Translations under genes and position numbers: made by a program
The notes under the pieces: generated by a model
Databases searched by the model: none
Told to the model about the DNA's origin: nothing
What the model saw: the letters and a program-made list of their open reading frames with translations, nothing else
Source: Roseococcus pinisoli
GTDB taxonomy: Bacteria > Pseudomonadota > Alphaproteobacteria > Acetobacterales > Acetobacteraceae
Direction: 5' to 3'
Assembly (NCBI RefSeq): GCF_018413645.1
Contig: NZ_JAHCDA010000001.1
Span: 1,612,001 to 1,676,000 of the forward strand
DNA length: 64,000 nucleotides
Shown here: piece by piece, positions 1 through 8,685 of the stretch
Position numbering within the stretch: the first letter of the stretch is position 1
Layout of the letters: each line of letters opens with the position of its first letter

Positions 1-497
1 GCCGGCTGCGGCGCGGGGTCGGTCTGGCTGTCGGTGTAGTCCGCCACGATGCGGGCCTGGGCGCCGGCGATCACCAGCACGCGGGTTCCGAGAGGGATCG
101 CCTCCTGGTCGCGCTGGGTGACGGAGATCAGCTCGCCATTGGTCTTGCGGACGATGTACTCGATGGCGTTGGTATTGGCCGAGGTCCGCTCGGCGGTGGT
201 GCCGACCAGCCCGCCGACCAGCGCGCCGCCGACGGCGCCGAGAGCGGTGCTCACGGAATTGCCGGCCGCCGCCGCACCGCCGATGGCGCCGCCTGCCGCC
301 GCGCCGGCCGCGGCCCCGGTGGAGCCGTCCGCCGTCACGGCCACGCGGCGTGAGCCGGCGATGATGCCCTGCTGGACGGGATTGGCCTGCTGGACCGCGC
401 GGGCGGCGTATTCATCGGCGGAATAGGTCGGTGCGCAGCCCGCGAGGACGGCGATCAGGAGGAGGGGAGCTGCCAAGCGGGGCGACAAACTTCTCAT
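1..497 (-). CDS. glycine-zipper outer-membrane lipoprotein (partial)
   Basis: The gene is cut by the left edge; 165 residues are visible. It opens with a lipoprotein signal: a hydrophobic stretch at about residues 9-19, then LAGC with the lipidated Cys at 21. Residues about 60-105 are rich in Gly and Ala with GGAIGGA-like spacing, typical of the glycine-zipper 2TM domain of SlyB/PcpB-type outer-membrane lipoproteins. The visible C-terminal part (VRKTNGELISVTQ onward) resembles the small beta domain that follows this zipper in that family. It is divergent from dapF. The family assignment comes from motif pattern only and the exact cellular role is unknown; envelope integrity is the usual inference. 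Confidence 0.75.
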   Translation of the reverse strand, partial: MRSLSPRLAAPLLLIAVLAGCAPTYSADEYAARAVQQANPVQQGIIAGSRRVAVTADGSTGAAAGAAAGGAIGGAAAAGNSVSTALGAVGGALVGGLVGTTAERTSANTNAIEYIVRKTNGELISVTQRDQEAIPLGTRVLVIAGAQARIVADYTDSQTDPAPQP

Positions 498-628
498 GCG
501 GGGGAATTAGGCCCACAACGCCCCGGTCTCAACCCTCTTGTGCACCGCAGCAGCGATCCGGGGCTGGAACTCCAGCGATTCGCGGCCGCCGCGTTCCGCT
601 CGGACGGAACGTGCCCTATATCCCTCGC
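498..628. promoter_or_regulatory. divergent intergenic region, lipoprotein / dapF
   Basis: This 131-bp gap separates two divergently transcribed genes, so it should hold promoters for both. A 7-bp inverted repeat (CGTTCCG, 6-nt loop, CGGAACG) lies at 592-611, just upstream of dapF. I cannot identify convincing -35/-10 boxes, and dapF has no clear Shine-Dalgarno sequence. Confidence 0.3.
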
Positions 629-1444
629 ATGAAGGTTCCGTTCCGCAAGATGCATGGGCTGGGCAACGATTTCGTCGTGCTCGACGCGCGTGCGACCCCC
701 CTCCGTCTCGGCGAGGACGCCGTGCGCTTCATCGGCGACCGCCATAAGGGCGTGGGCTTCGACCAGCTCGTGACGCTGGAGGCTGCGCCGGATGCCGACC
801 TCTTCATCCGCTTCCATAATTCCGATGGGTCGGAGGCGGGCGCCTGCGGCAACGGCACGCGCTGCGCCGCCTCGCTGGTCCTGGCCGAGACGGGGCGGAG
901 CCACATCGCCATCCGCACCATCGCCGGCCAGCTCGCCGCCGACCTCCTGCCCGATGGCAGCGTCCGCGTGGATATGGGCCCGCCGCGGCTCGGCTGGCGG
1001 GACGTGCCCCTGGCGCGGGAGATGGACACGCTGCATGTGCCGCTCTCGGCCGAGGGCGTGTCGGACGCGGCCTGCTGCTCCATGGGCAACCCGCACGCGA
1101 CCTTCTTCGTGGAGGACCTCGACGCGCTGGACATCCCGGCCATCGGGCCCGGCCTCGAGAACGACCCCCTGCTGCCCGAGCGCGGCAATATCGGCTTCGC
1201 GCAGATCCTCTCGCGCAGCCAGATGCGGCTCGTGGTCTGGGAGCGGGGCGCGGGGCTGACCCTGGCCTGCGGCTCGGGCGCCTGCGCCGCCGTGGTGAGC
1301 GCCCGCCGGCGCGGGCTGGTGGACGCCCGCTGCGCCGTGACCGTCCCCGGGGGCGGGGACCTCGTCATCGAGCAGCGTGAGGACGGGCATGTGCTGATGA
1401 GCGGCCCTGTCGCGACGTCCTTCACGGGCGAGTTGGATCTGTGA
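629..1444 (+). CDS. dapF: diaminopimelate epimerase
   Basis: It converts LL- to meso-diaminopimelate in the cytoplasm, the penultimate step of lysine synthesis and the source of the peptidoglycan cross-linking residue. The protein has 271 residues, normal for DapF. It begins MKVPFRKMHGLGNDF, the family's N-terminal signature. Both catalytic cysteines are present: Cys73 in ACGNGTRC and Cys214 in ACGSGAC. The frame stays open upstream to 431, but the N-terminal signature fixes the start at 629. mtaB follows after a short palindromic element. Confidence 0.97.
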   Translation: MKVPFRKMHGLGNDFVVLDARATPLRLGEDAVRFIGDRHKGVGFDQLVTLEAAPDADLFIRFHNSDGSEAGACGNGTRCAASLVLAETGRSHIAIRTIAGQLAADLLPDGSVRVDMGPPRLGWRDVPLAREMDTLHVPLSAEGVSDAACCSMGNPHATFFVEDLDALDIPAIGPGLENDPLLPERGNIGFAQILSRSQMRLVVWERGAGLTLACGSGACAAVVSARRRGLVDARCAVTVPGGGDLVIEQREDGHVLMSGPVATSFTGELDL

Positions 1445-1448
1445 TCCC

Positions 1449-1494
1449 GTCCGATCGCCAGAGCGCCGAAGGCGCGCCGGCGTGAATCGGCCGG
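1449..1494 (+). repeat. palindromic intergenic element, short copy
   Basis: This 46-bp element fills the gap between dapF and mtaB. It begins GTCCGATCGC and ends GCGTGAATCGGCCGG. The same two ends bound the three longer copies at 51437-51626. CCGAT at the left end can pair with ATCGG at the right end, and the centre is GC-rich. The GTG start of mtaB (1482) lies in its right end and a GAAGG stretch lies inside the element upstream of it. Confidence 0.7.
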
Positions 1495-2687
1495 GCGAGC
1501 CTGCCGCCGACACGCTGACCTTCGGCTGCCGGCTCAATATCGCCGAGAGCGAGACCATGCGCGCGCTCGCCGCGCGGGCCGGCTTCGCCGATGCACTGAT
1601 CGTCAATACCTGCGCTGTCACCGGCGAGGCCGAGGCCCAGGCCCGGCAGGCCATCCGCCGCGCCGCGCGCGAGCAGCCGGGGCGGCCCATCCTGGTCACC
1701 GGCTGCGCCTCCCAGATCGCGCCGGGCAAATGGGCCGGGCTGCCGGGCGTCGTCCGGGTCATCGGCAACGGCCAGAAGCTCGATCCGGCCGCCTGGTCGG
1801 CCGAGGTGGCGCCCATCCTGCGGGAGACGCCGATCGGCATCGCGGCCGGCGGGGCGACGCGGGCCTTTCTCGCCGTCCAGCAGGGCTGCGACCACGCCTG
1901 CACCTTCTGCATCATCCCCCAGGGCCGTGGCCCGGCCCGGGCCATGCCCATTGCCGAGGCCGTCTCCGCCGTGCGCGACCTCGCCACGCGCCATGCCGAG
2001 GTGGTGCTGACCGGGGTCGACCTGGCCAGCCATCCGGAGCTCGCAGCCCTGATCCGCGCCGTCCTCCGCGAGGTGCCGGAACTGGCCCGCCTGCGCCTCT
2101 CCTCGCTCGATCCGGCGGCGCTGGACGAGGCCTTCTGGGCCCTCTTCGCCGAGGAGGAACGCCTGATGCCGCAGCTGCATCTCTCGGCCCAGCATGGCCA
2201 CGACCTGATCCTGAAGCGCATGCGGCGCCGGCATTCCCGCGCCGACCTCGTGCAACTTTCCGCCCGTGCCCGCGCGTTACGTCCAGACGTGGCGCTGGGG
2301 GCCGACCTCATCGCCGGGTTCCCGACGGAGACGGAGGAGCATCTGTGCGCGATGATCGATCTGGTGGCGGAGGCGCAGCTCGCCTTCCTGCACGTCTTTC
2401 CCTATTCCGCCCGCGCCGGCACGCCCGCCGCGCGCATGCCGCAGCTGCCGATGCCGCTGCGCCGCGAGCGCGCGGCCCGGCTCCGCCAGGCCGGCGAGGC
2501 CGAGCGCTCGCGCTTCCTGGCCTCCCGCATCGGGCAGGTGGAGGAGGTGCTGATGGAGGCCGAAGGCATGGGGCACACACGGCATTTCGTGCCCGTTCGC
2601 CTTTCTTCCGCACCAAGGGGCGCCTTGCGTCGCGCCCGGATCACGGCCAGCGACGGCCGCATGCTCATCGCCGAGGAGGCCGCCTGA
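1482..2687 (+). CDS. mtaB: tRNA t6A37 methylthiotransferase
   Basis: A radical-SAM enzyme that adds a methylthio group to t6A at position 37 of tRNAs reading ANN codons. The 401-residue protein has the MTTase N-terminal domain with Cys16, Cys44 and Cys75 (auxiliary cluster), then the radical-SAM CxxxCxxC at Cys136, Cys140 and Cys143, and a C-terminal TRAM-like segment from about residue 345. The order and spacing fit MtaB, although MiaB/RimO-type paralogues share this layout; TLTFGCRLN near the N-terminus favours MtaB. The start is GTG inside the palindromic element. The stop overlaps the ftsY start (TGATG). Confidence 0.9.
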   Translation: MNRPGEPAADTLTFGCRLNIAESETMRALAARAGFADALIVNTCAVTGEAEAQARQAIRRAAREQPGRPILVTGCASQIAPGKWAGLPGVVRVIGNGQKLDPAAWSAEVAPILRETPIGIAAGGATRAFLAVQQGCDHACTFCIIPQGRGPARAMPIAEAVSAVRDLATRHAEVVLTGVDLASHPELAALIRAVLREVPELARLRLSSLDPAALDEAFWALFAEEERLMPQLHLSAQHGHDLILKRMRRRHSRADLVQLSARARALRPDVALGADLIAGFPTETEEHLCAMIDLVAEAQLAFLHVFPYSARAGTPAARMPQLPMPLRRERAARLRQAGEAERSRFLASRIGQVEEVLMEAEGMGHTRHFVPVRLSSAPRGALRRARITASDGRMLIAEEAA

Positions 2688-3925
2688 TGGCGCTGCGCGA
2701 TCTATGGGGAAAGCTCACCGGCCGGGCGAGCGACATCCCGCCGCCCTCCACGCCCGAGATCGTGCCGCCGCCGGAGCCGCCCGCCGAGCCCACGCCCCCG
2801 GCCGAGCTGCCGCCCCCGACCCCGGAGCCGGTGCGCGAGCCGCCGCCGCAGGAGATTCCGCCCGAGCCCGTCCGCGAACCGGAGATCCCCAACCCCGCGC
2901 GGGCCGAGCTTCCCGTCGCGCCTGTCGCGGAGCCCCTTGAGACCGCCTTCGAGGCGCCGCCCGCGGCGGTGCCCGACGAGGCGGCGGAGGAAGATGCGCC
3001 GAAAGCCGGGTTCTTCGCCCGGCTGAAGGCCGGCCTCTCCCGCTCCACCGCCAAGCTGACCGACGCCATCGGCAGCGTCTTCCTCAAGCGCAAGCTGGAC
3101 GACGCCGCGCTGGAGGAGCTGGAGGAGATGCTGATCGGCGCCGATCTTGGCGTCGCGGCCGCCGGCCGCATCGTGGAGGGTTTCCGGCGCACGAAGTTCG
3201 GCCGGGAGGTCACGGACGAGGAGGTGAAGACGGCACTGGCGGACGAGATCGCCGCCATCCTCGCCCCCGTCGCCCGGCCCCTGACCATCCATGCCGGGCA
3301 CGCGCCGCATGTCGTGCTGGTCGTCGGCGTGAACGGCACCGGCAAGACCACCACCATCGCCAAGCTGGCCGAGCAGTACCGCGCCCAGGGCCTCAAGGTC
3401 TGGATGGTCGCCGGCGATACCTTCCGCGCCGCGGCGGTGGAGCAGCTGCAGATCTGGGGCGAGCGCACGGGTGCGCATGTCGTGGCGCCGGCCAAGATGG
3501 GCGCCGATGCCGCCGGCCTCGCCTTCGACGGGCTGAAGGGCGCGAAGGAGGCGGGGATCGACGTGCTCCTCGTCGACACCGCCGGCCGCCTGCACAACAA
3601 GACCGCGCTGATGGAGGAGCTGCGCAAGGTCGTGCGCGTGCTCAAGCGCGGCGACGACGCCGTGCCGCACACCACGCTGCTGGTGCTGGATGCCACCACG
3701 GGCCAGAACGCCGTCAGCCAGGTGAAGGTCTTCAAGGAGATGGTGGATATCACCGGCCTCGTGGTGACGAAGCTCGACGGCTCGGCCAAGGGCGGCGTGG
3801 TGGTGGCGCTGGCGCAGGAATTCGGCCTGCCGGTCCATGCCGTGGGTGTGGGCGAGAAGGCGGCCGACATGCGCCCCTTCGAGGCGCGGGACTTCGCGCG
3901 CAGCCTGGTCGGGCTCGAGGGGTGA
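2687..3925 (+). CDS. ftsY: signal recognition particle receptor FtsY
   Basis: The SRP receptor GTPase that docks ribosome-nascent-chain-SRP complexes at the membrane translocon. It has 412 residues. Residues about 18-100 form an acidic, Pro/Glu-rich A region, followed by the helical N domain and the GTPase domain: P-loop GVNGTGKTTT (214-223), DTFRAAA (244-250), DTAGR (297-301) and TKLDGSAKGG (361-370). The ATG overlaps the mtaB stop by one base, so the two genes are probably co-translated. The proline-rich rather than purely acidic linker is common in high-GC alphaproteobacteria. Confidence 0.97.
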   Translation: MALRDLWGKLTGRASDIPPPSTPEIVPPPEPPAEPTPPAELPPPTPEPVREPPPQEIPPEPVREPEIPNPARAELPVAPVAEPLETAFEAPPAAVPDEAAEEDAPKAGFFARLKAGLSRSTAKLTDAIGSVFLKRKLDDAALEELEEMLIGADLGVAAAGRIVEGFRRTKFGREVTDEEVKTALADEIAAILAPVARPLTIHAGHAPHVVLVVGVNGTGKTTTIAKLAEQYRAQGLKVWMVAGDTFRAAAVEQLQIWGERTGAHVVAPAKMGADAAGLAFDGLKGAKEAGIDVLLVDTAGRLHNKTALMEELRKVVRVLKRGDDAVPHTTLLVLDATTGQNAVSQVKVFKEMVDITGLVVTKLDGSAKGGVVVALAQEFGLPVHAVGVGEKAADMRPFEARDFARSLVGLEG

Positions 3926-3971
3926 AGGCTGCCGCCGGGAGGGCTGGTCCTTCCCGGTCTTGCGCGGCAAG

Positions 3972-3994
3972 CTTCCCGGATAGAATCCGGGAGG
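3972..3994 (+). promoter_or_regulatory. hairpin pairing the Shine-Dalgarno of the MaoC gene
   Basis: CTTCCCGGAT (3972-3981) and ATCCGGGAGG (3985-3994) form a 10-bp stem with one G-T wobble and an AGA loop. The right arm contains the whole Shine-Dalgarno sequence GGGAGG, six bases before the ATG at 4001. Translation of the MaoC gene could therefore be limited by this structure. There is no T-run, so a terminator is less likely. Confidence 0.5.
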
Positions 3995-4000
3995 AACGAC

Positions 4001-4456
<456 letters not shown>

Positions 4457-4468
4457 TCGGCCGGGACT

Positions 4469-4500
4469 GTTTCTTCAGCGGCTGCGGCCGCTGAAGAAAC
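4469..4500. terminator. bidirectional terminator-like hairpin between convergent genes
   Basis: A perfect 14-bp stem, GTTTCTTCAGCGGC and its complement, closes on a TGCG loop. The arms begin with GTTTC and end with GAAAC, so each strand has a partial T-tract after the stem. It lies between the MaoC gene (+) and the lipoprotein gene (-). It also encodes the last residues of the latter, whose stop codon lies inside the left arm. Confidence 0.75.
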
Positions 4501-5224
4501 CCTCGGGCGGGGTGCTCGGCTGGGCCGCGATCGGCGGCAGCCCGTCATTCAACGCGGCGCGAGGGACGTCGGTGCGCGTCACCGGCGCGAAGACCTGCCC
4601 GCCGCCGTAGACCTGTCGCGCGGGCGCCGAGGTCACGGTGGGGGCCGGTGGCGGGAAGCTCGCCCCGCGCGGATTGAACAGCGGCGTGGTGGAGACGGGC
4701 GGCAGGCCCTGCGGCTCCGGCGCGGGCCGGGCGAAGCGGGCCGGCAGCGTGGGATAGGCGGGCAGGGGCTCCAGCGGCGCATTCTCGGCGACGGGCTCGC
4801 TGGTCCGGGGCGCACGCGCCCGGCGCGGCCGCGCAGGTTCGGTCGAAGCCTGCTCGGGGGCCGCGGAAGGGCGGGAACGGCGGCGCGCGGCCAGCTCCGC
4901 GGGCTCGCGCACGACCGGCCGGGCTGCCGCGGCGAGAAGGGGGTCGACGCCGTTGGCCGCGGCCATCCCGAAGGGTGCGGTGCAGCGGAACTGGAGCTGA
5001 TAGCGGCCGGAGCCCACGCGGCGGTCCTGCACCAGGAAGTCGCGGCCCTGGGCGGCGCAGAAGTCGCGGGCATCGACGAGGCCGCGTTCGACGGCGCGCG
5101 AGCCGTTCAGCCCGGTCGTCTGCAGCAGGAAGGTGTCGCCGCCGCCCGAGCGGATTTCCTGGGAGGCGCAGGCCCCCAGCAGCGCGGAAGCCGCAGTCAG
5201 CACGGTCAGGCAGGTCGCGCGCAT
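4475..5224 (-). CDS. hypothetical Pro-rich lipoprotein
   Basis: The protein has 249 residues. The first 19 form a lipoprotein signal (LLGAC, Cys19). A folded-looking segment with a Cys pair at about residues 54-82 (DFCAAQGRDFL and LQFRC) follows, then a long low-complexity region rich in Pro, Arg and Ala. I do not recognise a family with confidence; the N-terminal segment vaguely recalls YecR-like lipoproteins. The start was chosen for the signal peptide. The reading frame is open far upstream, but that is a shadow of the + strand genes. Confidence 0.65.
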   Translation of the reverse strand: MRATCLTVLTAASALLGACASQEIRSGGGDTFLLQTTGLNGSRAVERGLVDARDFCAAQGRDFLVQDRRVGSGRYQLQFRCTAPFGMAAANGVDPLLAAAARPVVREPAELAARRRSRPSAAPEQASTEPARPRRARAPRTSEPVAENAPLEPLPAYPTLPARFARPAPEPQGLPPVSTTPLFNPRGASFPPPAPTVTSAPARQVYGGGQVFAPVTRTDVPRAALNDGLPPIAAQPSTPPEGFFSGRSR

Positions 5225-5365
5225 CTGGTCTCTCAATCTGCTTCGATGGCGAAAGCTTAACCGTGGTGGGAAGAATCCGCCATGCGCTTGCGCAGCCCAG
5301 GCTTCAGCGGCCCCCTGGGCATCGCGACGCCCTTCGCCCAGGCTGATCCCCGACAGGGAAGGGGA

Positions 5366-5788
5366 ATGCCGATGCTCACGGGAAGCTGCCTTTGCGGTGC
5401 CGTCGCCTATGAGGTGGAGGCGCCGCCCGGCCCCGTCATCCATTGCCACTGCCGGACCTGCCGCAAGGCGCATGGCGCCGCCTTTTCCAGCGTGATGCCG
5501 GTGCCGCGCGACGCCTTCCGCTGGGTGCGCGGGGCGGAAAACCTCGGCGAGTACGAATCTTCGCCCGGCAAGTTCCGGCGCTTCTGCCGCAGCTGCGGGT
5601 CGCAGGTCTTCGCGGAGCGGGTTGCGAAGGATCAGGTCCTCCTGCGCCTCGGCTGCCTGGACACGCCGGTGACCGAGCGGCCCGTGGGTCACATCTGGCG
5701 ATCGGACGCGGCGCCTTGGTATGATCCTTCCGACCTTCTGCCGGAGGCGCCCGAGGGCAGCTTCCGGCCGCCTGTCGAAAGAAGCTGA
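5366..5788 (+). CDS. GFA-family zinc protein
   Basis: The 140-residue protein carries the cysteine pattern of the glutathione-dependent formaldehyde-activating (GFA/CENP-V) family: SCLCGAV near the N-terminus, HCHCRTCRKAHG, then FCRSCGSQ. These cysteines bind two zinc ions. The start at 5366 has GGGAAGGGGA just upstream; an upstream in-frame ATG at 5282 lacks such a site and would add a non-homologous tail. Many members are of unknown substrate, so no enzymatic role is claimed. It lies 12 bp before the Bug receptor gene. Confidence 0.88.
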   Translation: MPMLTGSCLCGAVAYEVEAPPGPVIHCHCRTCRKAHGAAFSSVMPVPRDAFRWVRGAENLGEYESSPGKFRRFCRSCGSQVFAERVAKDQVLLRLGCLDTPVTERPVGHIWRSDAAPWYDPSDLLPEAPEGSFRPPVERS

Positions 5789-5800
5789 GGAAACAAATCC

Positions 5801-6778
5801 ATGAAACGTCGCGCCCTGCTGGCTGCCCCGGCCCTGCTTGCCCCCGGCCTCGCGCCGCGGGCGGCTTCCGCGCAGGAGAACTGGCCCTCCCGCGCCGTCA
5901 CCATGCTGGTGCCCTGGGCGCCCGGCGGCTCCAACGACGTCGTGGCGCGCCTCTTTTCGCCGGGGCTGGAGGCGCGGACCGGCCATCCCTTCCTGATTGA
6001 CAACAAGCCGGGCGGCGGCGGCTCGGTCGGCATGGGGCAGGCGATGCGGGCGCGGCCGGACGGGCATGCGCTCTTCGTCTCCTCCGCCTCCAACCATGTC
6101 TTCTATCCGCTGATCTCGGGCGACCTCGGCTACGACGTGCGGGAGGCCTTCCATGGCATGGCCATGTGGGTGGACGTACCCAATGTCGTCGCGGTGCACC
6201 CCTCCGTGCCCGCGCAGAACATCCCGGAGCTGATCGCCCATATCCGGGCGACGCCGGGCGGCATGAGCTTCGGCTCCTCGGGCGTCGGCTCCTCCAACCA
6301 CCTGGCCGGCGAGCTCTTCCGGATGCGCACGGGGCTCGACATGACGCATGTCCCCTATCGCGGCGGCGGGCCCGTGCTGGCGGACCTCATCGGCGGCACC
6401 ATCAAGCTCGCCTTCATGAACCTGCCGACGGTGATCCCCCCGGCCGAGGCGGGGCGCGTGAAGGTCATCGCCGTCTGCACCGGGCAGCGCGTGAGCCTGC
6501 GCCCGGATCTCCCCACCGTCTCCGAGGGCGGCGTGCCGGATTATGCCGTGCGGTCCTGGACGGGGCTCTTCGCGCCGAAGAGCACGCCCGACGCGATCGT
6601 CCAGCGCATGTCCAACCTCTCGAAGGAGATCATGGAGACGCCGCAGATGCGAGCCCGCCTCGCCGATCTCGGCAGCGAGCCAATCTGGATGGACGCCGCC
6701 ACGACCGACCGCTTCGTGCGTGAGGAATACGAGCGCTGGACGCCCGTGGTCCGCGCCTCGGGCGTGCGGATCGAATAG
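5801..6778 (+). CDS. Bug-family periplasmic solute receptor (TctC-like)
   Basis: A periplasmic binding protein of the tripartite tricarboxylate transport family, 325 residues. A cleavable signal (MKRRALLAAPALL to AASA) is followed by the family hallmarks: WPSRAVTMLVPWAPGGSNDVVAR, the loop DNKPGGGGSVG, and the PYRGGGPVLADLIGG segment. No TctA/TctB membrane genes are nearby, so it is an orphan receptor, as is usual in Bug-rich genomes. It precedes two deacetylase-fold genes, which suggests, but does not show, that the ligand feeds those enzymes. Confidence 0.92.
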   Translation: MKRRALLAAPALLAPGLAPRAASAQENWPSRAVTMLVPWAPGGSNDVVARLFSPGLEARTGHPFLIDNKPGGGGSVGMGQAMRARPDGHALFVSSASNHVFYPLISGDLGYDVREAFHGMAMWVDVPNVVAVHPSVPAQNIPELIAHIRATPGGMSFGSSGVGSSNHLAGELFRMRTGLDMTHVPYRGGGPVLADLIGGTIKLAFMNLPTVIPPAEAGRVKVIAVCTGQRVSLRPDLPTVSEGGVPDYAVRSWTGLFAPKSTPDAIVQRMSNLSKEIMETPQMRARLADLGSEPIWMDAATTDRFVREEYERWTPVVRASGVRIE

Positions 6779-6818
6779 GGCGGTTGAACCGCGCGCCGTC
6801 GCGGGCCAGCATCGCGCC

Positions 6819-7718
6819 ATGAAGCTCCCCGCCCATGCCCGCTACGCGCATAGCGCGATCCCCACCCGGCCAACCTACGAATGGCCGGGGGGCAAGCGCC
6901 TGGCCGTGCTCGTGGTCAACAACATCGAGCACTTCGCCTATCGGGCGGGGATGGGCTCGGACAGCACGGGCCTCAACCCCGTGCAGAACCAGCGCAGCTA
7001 CGCCTGGCGCGACTACGGCAACCGCGTGGGCCTGTGGAACCTGCTCGACACGCTGGACGAGCTGGAGATCCCCTCGGCGCACAACATCAACAGCGCGGCG
7101 CTGGAGGCCTGCCCCGAGATCGGCCCCGCGCTGCGCGCCCGCGCCGACGAGTTCATCGGCCATGGCCGCAGCAATTCCGAACGGCAGGATATCCTCTGGG
7201 AGGAGGATGAGCGCCGGTTGATCGTGGAGAGCCGCGACATCCTGGCGCGCCATGCCGGCAAGCCGCCGCTAGGCTGGCTCGGTCCCTATATCGCCCAGAG
7301 CAACGTGACGCTCGACCTGCTGCGGGAATCCGGCTTCGCCTATGTCATGGACTGGCCGGCCGACGACCAGCCCTTCTGGATGGCGACGCGGGCGGGGCCG
7401 ATCCTCTCGGTGCCTTATTCGGTCGAGATCAATGACAGCCCGGCGCTGATCGCCCGCCAGCACAGCGCGCGCGAATTCGCCGAGATGATCATCGACCAGT
7501 TCGACGAGCTGCTGCGCCAGTCGGAGAAGCGGCCGCTGGTCTGCAGCGTGGTGCTGCATCCCTTCATCGTCGGGCAGCCGCATCGGCTGAAGCCGCTGCG
7601 GCAGGCGCTGCGCCACATCATGGCGCATCGCGATAAGCTCTGGGTGACGCGGCCGGGCGAGCTGGCGGAATACGTGGCAGGGCTGCCGCGCGGCCTCGTG
7701 CCGGGATCGGAGGTCTGA
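6819..7718 (+). CDS. polysaccharide-deacetylase-fold (PuuE-like) hydrolase, copy 1
   Basis: The 299-residue protein aligns along its length with the next gene: a VVNNIEHF strand at the position of FVINHEEGG, the YGNRVGLWNLLDTL helix, PPLGWLGPYIAQSN and a closing WVTRPGELAEY. This is the NodB/PuuE fold, whose PuuE members hydrolyse allantoin or similar ureides. The canonical deacetylase TFDD motif is absent. The start at 6819 follows from homology to copy 2; the open frame extends upstream into the receptor gene. It ends in TGATG, overlapping the next start. Confidence 0.82.
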   Translation: MKLPAHARYAHSAIPTRPTYEWPGGKRLAVLVVNNIEHFAYRAGMGSDSTGLNPVQNQRSYAWRDYGNRVGLWNLLDTLDELEIPSAHNINSAALEACPEIGPALRARADEFIGHGRSNSERQDILWEEDERRLIVESRDILARHAGKPPLGWLGPYIAQSNVTLDLLRESGFAYVMDWPADDQPFWMATRAGPILSVPYSVEINDSPALIARQHSAREFAEMIIDQFDELLRQSEKRPLVCSVVLHPFIVGQPHRLKPLRQALRHIMAHRDKLWVTRPGELAEYVAGLPRGLVPGSEV

Positions 7719-8593
7719 TGCGCGATTTCGAAGGCTACGGCCGCAACCCGCCGGACCCGCGCTGGCCGAACGGCGCGAAGCTCGCGCTGAACTTCGTGAT
7801 CAACCACGAGGAGGGCGGCGAGGAGAGCGTGCCCGACGGCGACCCGCGCACCGAGAACGCGCTGACCGAAGGCAGCACCGCGCCCGTGAAGGGCCGCGAC
7901 CTCGGCGCCGAGAGCATGTTCCAGTACGGCAGCCGCGTGGGCTTCTGGCGCCTCCACCGCCTCTTCACCGAGCGCGGCCTGCCCTGCACCGTCTTCGCCG
8001 TGGCCCGATCGCTGGAGCGCACGCCCCAGGCCGTGGCGGCCATCCGCGAGGCCGGATGGGACGTCTGCGCCCATGGCTGGAAGTGGGAGATGCACATCGG
8101 CATGGAGGAGGCGCAGGAGCGCCAGCGCATCGCCGACGCCACCGCCCTCATCGCGAAGCTGATCGGCAAGCCGCCGCTCGGCTGGTACACGCGCTACGCG
8201 CCGTCCCTGAACACGCGGCGGCTGCTGGCCGAGGCCGGCTACCTCTACGACAGCGACGCCTATGACGACGAGCTGCCCTACTGGACCGACCTCGCCGGCC
8301 AGCCGCGCCTCGTCCTGCCCTACAACCTCGCGCATAACGACATCCGCTTCCAGCGCGCGGCGCTGACGGCGGGCGAGGAGTTTTTCCAGTACATCAAGGG
8401 CGCGGTGGAGCTGATGCTGGCCGAGCCGGGCGGGCGCATGCTGAGCGTGGGGCTGCACAACCGCATCATCGGCCATCCCGGCCGCGCGGCGGGGCTCGCG
8501 AAGCTGCTGGACTGGCTGAAGACGCAACCGCAGGTCTGGGTCTGCCGGCGCGAGGAGATCGCGCGACACTGGATCGCGCACCACCAGCCCTGA
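7718..8593 (+). CDS. PuuE-like allantoinase / polysaccharide-deacetylase-family protein
   Basis: The 291-residue protein matches the PuuE pattern closely: DPRWPNGAKLALNFVINHEEGGEE, ESMFQYGSRVGFWRLHRLF, WDVCAHGWKWE, GWYTRYAPSLNT, DDELPYW and a C-terminal GLHNRIIGHPGRA. In that family the enzyme opens the allantoin ring without the usual zinc triad. It overlaps copy 1 by one base, so the pair is probably translated as a unit and could form a hetero-oligomer. The exact ureide or amide substrate is unknown. Confidence 0.85.
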   Translation: MRDFEGYGRNPPDPRWPNGAKLALNFVINHEEGGEESVPDGDPRTENALTEGSTAPVKGRDLGAESMFQYGSRVGFWRLHRLFTERGLPCTVFAVARSLERTPQAVAAIREAGWDVCAHGWKWEMHIGMEEAQERQRIADATALIAKLIGKPPLGWYTRYAPSLNTRRLLAEAGYLYDSDAYDDELPYWTDLAGQPRLVLPYNLAHNDIRFQRAALTAGEEFFQYIKGAVELMLAEPGGRMLSVGLHNRIIGHPGRAAGLAKLLDWLKTQPQVWVCRREEIARHWIAHHQP

Positions 8594-8645
8594 ACCCAGG
8601 GCCTCGACCCTATCGAGGGGCCGGGCGCGCAAAATGAGCCGCGAC

Positions 8646-8670
8646 CGTCTGGCGCTGATTCGTCCAGACG
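8646..8670. promoter_or_regulatory. inverted repeat upstream of the hydroxy-acid oxidase gene
   Basis: CGTCTGG (8646-8652) and CCAGACG (8664-8670) form a perfect 7-bp inverted repeat with an 11-bp spacer, 15 bp before the ATG at 8686. The size and placement suit an operator for a dimeric regulator. No regulator gene is adjacent. Confidence 0.35.
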
Positions 8671-8685
8671 TTACAGTCGGGCGCC

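Noticed and set aside
431-628. Extended dapF N-terminus from 431
   Set aside because: The added residues are not DapF-like; MKVPFRKMHGLGNDF marks the true start.
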